DNA from: Myxococcales bacterium 68-20
GTDB lineage: Bacteria > Myxococcota_A > Polyangia > Polyangiales > Polyangiaceae
Assembly: GCA_001899635.1 (NCBI GenBank)
Contig: MKVQ01000015.1
Coordinates: 207,223 to 271,222 of the forward strand
Direction: 5' to 3'
Length of the DNA: 64,000 bases
Shown here: piece after piece, positions 60,522 to 64,000 of the stretch
Position numbering within the stretch: the stretch's first letter is position 1
Layout of the letters: every line of letters begins with the position of its first letter
Made by a program: the position numbers and the translations under genes
Notes under the pieces: model-generated
Databases searched by the model: none
What the model saw: the letters and a program-made list of their open reading frames with translations, nothing else
What the model was told of the DNA's origin: nothing

Positions 60522-61106
60522 CCGAAGCCCACGGCTCTTCGATCGAGGCGCCGTTCGGCGAGCCCGTCTGCGGATGCGCCCGCACTGACGCACGACAGAC
60601 CGTTGCTCGCGTCACGCCCTCGCGCCGCGAGCTCTCGCGCGGAGGCGGCGCCGGGAGTGGAACGTGATGCGCGACGGCTCAGGGCACGAGGGTCGGACGC
60701 TCGTGCACGTCGTCCCAGCATCCGAGGCGGAGGCGGCGGAGCGACGGTCGCGACCAGTGAGCATCCTGGGCTTCCAGGTCGCGGACCGACTCATCGGCGA
60801 GGCTCTCGCTCGCGGTCGCTGTGTCGTCGGCCTCGAAGCCTGCGTTCCGGGGATCATGATCGCGCATGATCGGGACGCGCTCGCAAGGGAAGGGCCAAGC
60901 ACATCCTTCGGCGCAACAGGCCGAAAGAAGGCAGTCCCCACGCTTCCGAGTGCGGTCCGCAGATCTCAGCGCGGAGGCGATGAGGGCGCATGACCTCGGC
61001 GGCCTCGAGCGACCGCCCGGGCGCGGTCGAGGCAAGGACGCCGCCGGACCTCGGGCGCGGGGCGTTCGACGGAAGGTGCTCGGGGGACGCCGGCTCGTAT
61101 CGGCGC
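60522..61106. other. Ambiguous region, two competing small frames
   Basis: About 585 bp. A plus-strand frame (60664-60993, 109 codons) and a minus-strand frame (60679-60867, 62 codons, ending DVHERPTLVP) overlap in antiparallel, and both have local-type codon use. Neither has a clear ribosome site, promoter hexamer or domain. At most one is likely to be a gene. Confidence 0.35.
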
Positions 61107-61424
61107 TCAGACGCCCGGCGTCGGCTGCTCGCCTCGGTCGACGAGGCCGTTCGACATCGGCGGCCCCTCCACGGCTCGCGCGTGACCGATCTTGTCGTGC
61201 ACCTTGCCGTAGGTGTCCTTCGCTGCATGGAGCGCCCGGTGCCGCGCGCGCGGCGAGAACAACATCAGCGCGACGATCCCGCCGGCGATCGCGACTCCGA
61301 TGCCGCCGAGGACGTAGGCCGCGACCGGCGTTCGACGGCGTGGCCGCATGATGTACGGGATCGCGGGCATCGCGGCGAGCATGCCCTTCAGCACGCGATT
61401 CACCTTCTTCTTCGTGATGATCAT
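61107..61424 (-). CDS. Small single-span membrane protein, YtxH-like
   Basis: 105 residues from ATG 61424 (the open frame extends further, but the upstream part is Arg/Ala-rich and unlike a protein start). One transmembrane helix (YVLGGIGVAIAGGIVALML) near residue 40, then a basic segment SPRARHRALHAAKDTYGKVH of the kind seen in YtxH-like proteins. Lys-rich cytoplasmic N-terminus (MIITKKKVNRVLKG). Function unknown. Confidence 0.6.
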   Translation of the reverse strand: MIITKKKVNRVLKGMLAAMPAIPYIMRPRRRTPVAAYVLGGIGVAIAGGIVALMLFSPRARHRALHAAKDTYGKVHDKIGHARAVEGPPMSNGLVDRGEQPTPGV

Positions 61425-61757
61425 GCGGGCTGAGGACTGCATCGCCCGTACCGGCGCCGCTGCGCTTCGCTCGTCGGGCCGAGAGGCCGCTCGCGCGCAG
61501 CGACGCGATGCACATTGCCTCGGCTGTGACGATGGCGGTCGCCGCACCTCGGCAGCAACAATCGCTCGCGCCCCAAGCACCGCGCGCAATCGAGAGCGCC
61601 GCGCTTGCGCGCTCGACGACGCGCGCGGCGGAGCTCGACGTCGAGTGCCCAGCTGCGGTTCGTCCAGCCGACGGCCGGTCGCCCACCGTCGCTCGAGCTC
61701 CCACGAGTCATCCGCGTCCGCGGACTCGATGCCTCGTGGAGCTCCCTCGCTTCCCGG
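61425..61757. other. No gene recognised
   Basis: Spacer of about 330 bp; open frames present are Arg-rich antisense-type frames without protein-like features. A 34-bp segment ending near 61826 is a diverged copy of the sequence at 61858-61891. Confidence 0.45.
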
Positions 61758-61868
61758 CTATCGCGCGGGCGCGGGTGCCGCCTCGGCGGACGCTTCGCTG
61801 TCCGTCGCGCTCGAGAGGAGGCCGTCGGACTCGGTGTCCCCGCGCTCGTCGCGGGCTTCGCTGTCCAT
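61758..61868 (-). CDS. Possible 36-residue acidic peptide
   Basis: ATG 61868 is 5 bp after the stop of the membrane-protein gene. Peptide MDSEARDERGDTESDGLLSS and then Ala/Pro-rich, acidic throughout. No ribosome site. It overlaps the 34-bp duplication, so it may be a chance frame. Confidence 0.25.
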   Translation of the reverse strand: MDSEARDERGDTESDGLLSSATDSEASAEAAPAPAR

Positions 61869-61873
61869 CGCGC

Positions 61874-62218
61874 TCAGGAGAAGGCAGTCTGTCGCGCAGG
61901 CGCGGGCTCGTGGCCGTCCTCGAGGGCTGCTCGCGCGCGGTTCTCCGCTTCGATGTCTCGCATGAACTGCTTGAGCGTGCCCTCTTTCATCATCTGGCGG
62001 AGCACCTTCTTCTGCGCGTTCTCTTCTTCGGCGCGCGCCTTCATCACGCCAATGGTCAGCGCGACGACTCCGGCGAGGAGGGCGCCGGACAGGACGAGAC
62101 AGGTTCCGCCAAGGATTCGGGAACCGGCCCCGACGGCAAGGCCGACGATCCCAAAGAGCTTTCCAAAGATGAGAAGGGCGATGGCCGCGTAGTTTCGAAA
62201 ACGCAACGTGTCGAACAT
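61874..62218 (-). CDS. Small membrane protein with two hydrophobic helices
   Basis: 114 residues from ATG 62218; the upstream part of the open frame does not look protein-like. Two hydrophobic stretches (AAIALLIFGKLFGIVGLAVG and GGTCLVLSGALLAGVVALTI), then a charged cytoplasmic helix rich in Glu/Lys/Met (EEENAQKKVLRQMMKEG). No family recognised. Codon use resembles local genes. Confidence 0.6.
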   Translation of the reverse strand: MFDTLRFRNYAAIALLIFGKLFGIVGLAVGAGSRILGGTCLVLSGALLAGVVALTIGVMKARAEEENAQKKVLRQMMKEGTLKQFMRDIEAENRARAALEDGHEPAPARQTAFS

Positions 62219-62533
62219 GTCAGGAAGGGCCGAAGACGAGAAGAATCGTGAAAAATTCGGGGAAAAGCGCGTGTGCACCTGAAAACGACCAGGTGCCGGG
62301 TTCGCGGTCGCAGATGTACAAGCGAGCCACATGCCAAGTCCTAGTGTGGCATAACTACCCGACAAAACGGTGGTTGTCTCGTCGGTGTCGTGCAGAGTCG
62401 CACGACCACATTGTAATTTTGAACGGCCGCCGGCACGTAGAGCCGAGCCGTTGAAACGTCGAGCGCTCGGCCAGCTAAAAATCGCCAGCGCGACGGGACC
62501 GCGCCCGCGCAGCAAGCTCGAGCGCGAGCGCCG
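62219..62533. other. No gene recognised
   Basis: About 315 bp, noticeably more AT-rich than average (GTAATTTTGAACGG and GAAAAATTCGGGGAAAA are present). Probably holds the promoter of the small membrane protein gene on the minus strand; TTGTCG and TAGGAC lie in suitable order at about 62340-62369, but the match is weak. Confidence 0.4.
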
Positions 62534-64000
62534 TCAGCCGACCTTCGCGACGGCGCTCGGCTTCTCGCGCTTGACGTTGAAGATCCGGAGCGGCTTCTCC
62601 TTGCCCTTGAGGTGGGCAGGGGGGAGCTCCTCGATCTCGAAGCGCGGCCCGAGGCGCGCGAGCGTGTACTCGCTCACGATCACCTGACCGGCGAGCGCGA
62701 TCCCGCAGAGGCGCGCGCTCGTGTTCGCGGTGTCGCCGATGACCGTGTAGCTCATCGCCTTCGAGCTGCCGACGTAGCCGGCGACGAGCGGGCCGGTGTG
62801 GAGCCCCATGCCGACGGCGAGGGGAGGCTGGCCGCCCTCGACGCGCTTGCGATTGAAGCGGCCGAGGACCTCCATCTGATCGAGCGCGCACTGGACGCTG
62901 CGGATCGTGTCGTCCGGCTGGGTCACGGGCGCACCCCAGAAGGCCATGATGCCGTCGCCCATGAACTTGTCGAGCGTGCCTTCGTACTTGAAGATCGTCT
63001 CGACCATCAGCTCGAAGTACTCGTTGAGGAGCTCGTTGATGACGCCTGCGGTTGCGCCCTCGCTCATGCGCGTGAAGCCGCGGATGTCCGAGTTGAAGAC
63101 GGTGCACTCGGGGACGTGCACGCCGCCCTTCTTCACCTCGAGCTTGCCGGAGAGCACCTGCTCGGCGACGTTCGGCGAGAGGAGGCGGCTGAAGCGCTCG
63201 CGGTTGACGATCTCCTGCTCGATCTTCTTCGCGAGGAGGTTGTTCTCGATGAACATCGCGGCCTGATTGCCGACCGCGGTGACGAGCTCGAGGTCCTTCT
63301 GCTGGAATTGCGCGAGCGACTCACTGTCGAGCCAGAGCGCGCCGAGCACGTCCTTCTCGTGGAGCAGCGGCACGACGATGGCGCTCGAGATCCGGTTCAG
63401 GATCATCGATTTGCCCTTCGACGACGCGAAGTCCATCGAGGCATCGTGCGTGAGCACGCTCGCCCGCTCCGTGATGACGTGGTTCAGGATGGTCGAGCTG
63501 ACCTGAATCGGCGCGTCGGTCCCGTCGCGTCGGTGCGTGGCTCGCGGCGCGAGCGATCCGTCGTTCTCGCGGAGCAAGATGACGGCGCGGTCCGCGTTCA
63601 CGAACTTGAACAGCGACATCAGGATCTTGTGGAGCAGCTGATCGAGATCGCGCTCCAGACCGATGTCGCGGGTGAGCTCCCAGGTGAGGCGGAGCCGTTC
63701 GTAGTCGACGCGGAGCTGCTGCGGATCGTGCGCGAGCTGGTCGTAGGGGACGAACCCCTTCGTCTGCGCGGCGATCTGCGTGCCGATCGCGCGGGCGGAG
63801 TCGAGCACGTCGACGCGCGTACCGCCGAAGCTCGGAGGCCGTCGCGGGCCGCCAGGCTGCTGGCCGTACGGCGGCATCGGCGGCGCGTGCGGGGGCGGCC
63901 CGTGCTGCGGACCGTACGGACCGGCCGGCGCGGCGGGGTAGGCGCCGGGGGAGTGCCGCGGCGTGGCCGGCATTCCCATCGTTCCCATCGGGCCCGGGTG
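62534..64000 (-). CDS. GAF-domain adenylate/guanylate cyclase (N-terminus outside window)
   Basis: At least 489 residues; the frame is open to the window edge, so the start and probably a further N-terminal domain lie beyond it. A Pro/Gly-rich stretch is followed by a GAF domain (about 110-270 from the visible start; LDQLLHKILMSLFKFVNADR, then VPLLHEKDVLGALWLDSES) and a class III cyclase domain: metal-binding Asp in CTVFNSDIRGFTRMSE and KFMGDGIMAFWGAP, and substrate region VIGDTANTSARL. It makes cAMP or cGMP in response to a GAF ligand. Myxobacterial relatives often start with an FHA domain, but that cannot be seen here. Confidence 0.9.
   Translation of the reverse strand, partial: HPGPMGTMGMPATPRHSPGAYPAAPAGPYGPQHGPPPHAPPMPPYGQQPGGPRRPPSFGGTRVDVLDSARAIGTQIAAQTKGFVPYDQLAHDPQQLRVDYERLRLTWELTRDIGLERDLDQLLHKILMSLFKFVNADRAVILLRENDGSLAPRATHRRDGTDAPIQVSSTILNHVITERASVLTHDASMDFASSKGKSMILNRISSAIVVPLLHEKDVLGALWLDSESLAQFQQKDLELVTAVGNQAAMFIENNLLAKKIEQEIVNRERFSRLLSPNVAEQVLSGKLEVKKGGVHVPECTVFNSDIRGFTRMSEGATAGVINELLNEYFELMVETIFKYEGTLDKFMGDGIMAFWGAPVTQPDDTIRSVQCALDQMEVLGRFNRKRVEGGQPPLAVGMGLHTGPLVAGYVGSSKAMSYTVIGDTANTSARLCGIALAGQVIVSEYTLARLGPRFEIEELPPAHLKGKEKPLRIFNVKREKPSAVAKVG

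Overview
This is 64 kb of a GC-rich chromosome (about two thirds GC or more by eye) with the gene style of a large-genome myxobacterium (Myxococcota, probably Polyangiales). The evidence is several Ser/Thr kinases, two FHA-fused sigma54 activators, an FHA-HTH protein, many Asp/Ala-rich lipoproteins, an AgmX/PglI-like C-terminal domain, a GAF-cyclase and a chromosomal parAB pair. I saw no phage, no intact insertion sequence, no rRNA and no CRISPR array. The species cannot be named from the sequence alone.

Layout. 0-4.5 kb (minus): kinase, kinase, NCS1 permease, closely spaced. 4.7-10.5 kb (minus): MGMT-AlkA repair fusion, SprT/DUF2786 protein, GTPase, serA-like dehydrogenase, GST. 10.7-15.7 kb (plus): dihydropyrimidinase-type hydrolase, membrane proteins, a FadL-like barrel, an FHA-HTH protein. 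15.8-21.5 kb: lipoprotein, argG, P5C dehydrogenase, YkgJ-type protein, barrel-like protein. 21.5-23.7 kb: AT-richer and gene-poor, with one orphan lipoprotein. 23.7-34.5 kb (plus): FHA-sigma54 activator, HtrA-like protease, STAND regulator, a ribose-type ABC transporter, PAS histidine kinase. 34.6-38.2 kb: SDR, folD, parB, parA. 38.4-39.2 kb: a compact cassette of a strong sigma70-like promoter, two tiny overlapping ORFs, a 47-nt-arm inverted repeat and an intrinsic terminator. 40-48 kb: tig, clpP, clpX and then lon, the classic proteostasis cluster. 48.4-51.7 kb: di-heme peroxidase, Tat-type phosphoesterase, mono-heme cytochrome. 51.8-54 kb: hydrolase, TetR regulator, tRNA-Val and two tRNA-Asp. 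54-64 kb: lipoproteins, a kinase/PEGA-like/FHA-sigma54 overlapping operon, an NlpC/P60 lipoprotein, small membrane proteins and a cyclase cut by the window edge.

Two patterns run across the window. First, at least 18 genes have a TANNNT hexamer ending 6-11 nt before the start codon and mostly lack a Shine-Dalgarno sequence, which suggests leaderless or near-leaderless transcripts. Second, a hairpin-plus-tail intergenic repeat (core TTGGGGCTCGCGCCCCAA followed by a CCACCCGCAGAGG-like tail) occurs at five loci in both orientations, once inside the tig leader and once next to a 34-bp tandem array.

Genes that appear to work together: trigger factor, ClpXP and Lon in protein quality control; the ABC trio in sugar-type uptake; kinase plus FHA-sigma54 activator as a possible phospho-signalling relay; the peroxidase/phosphoesterase/cytochrome trio as a periplasmic redox module; ParA and ParB in chromosome segregation.
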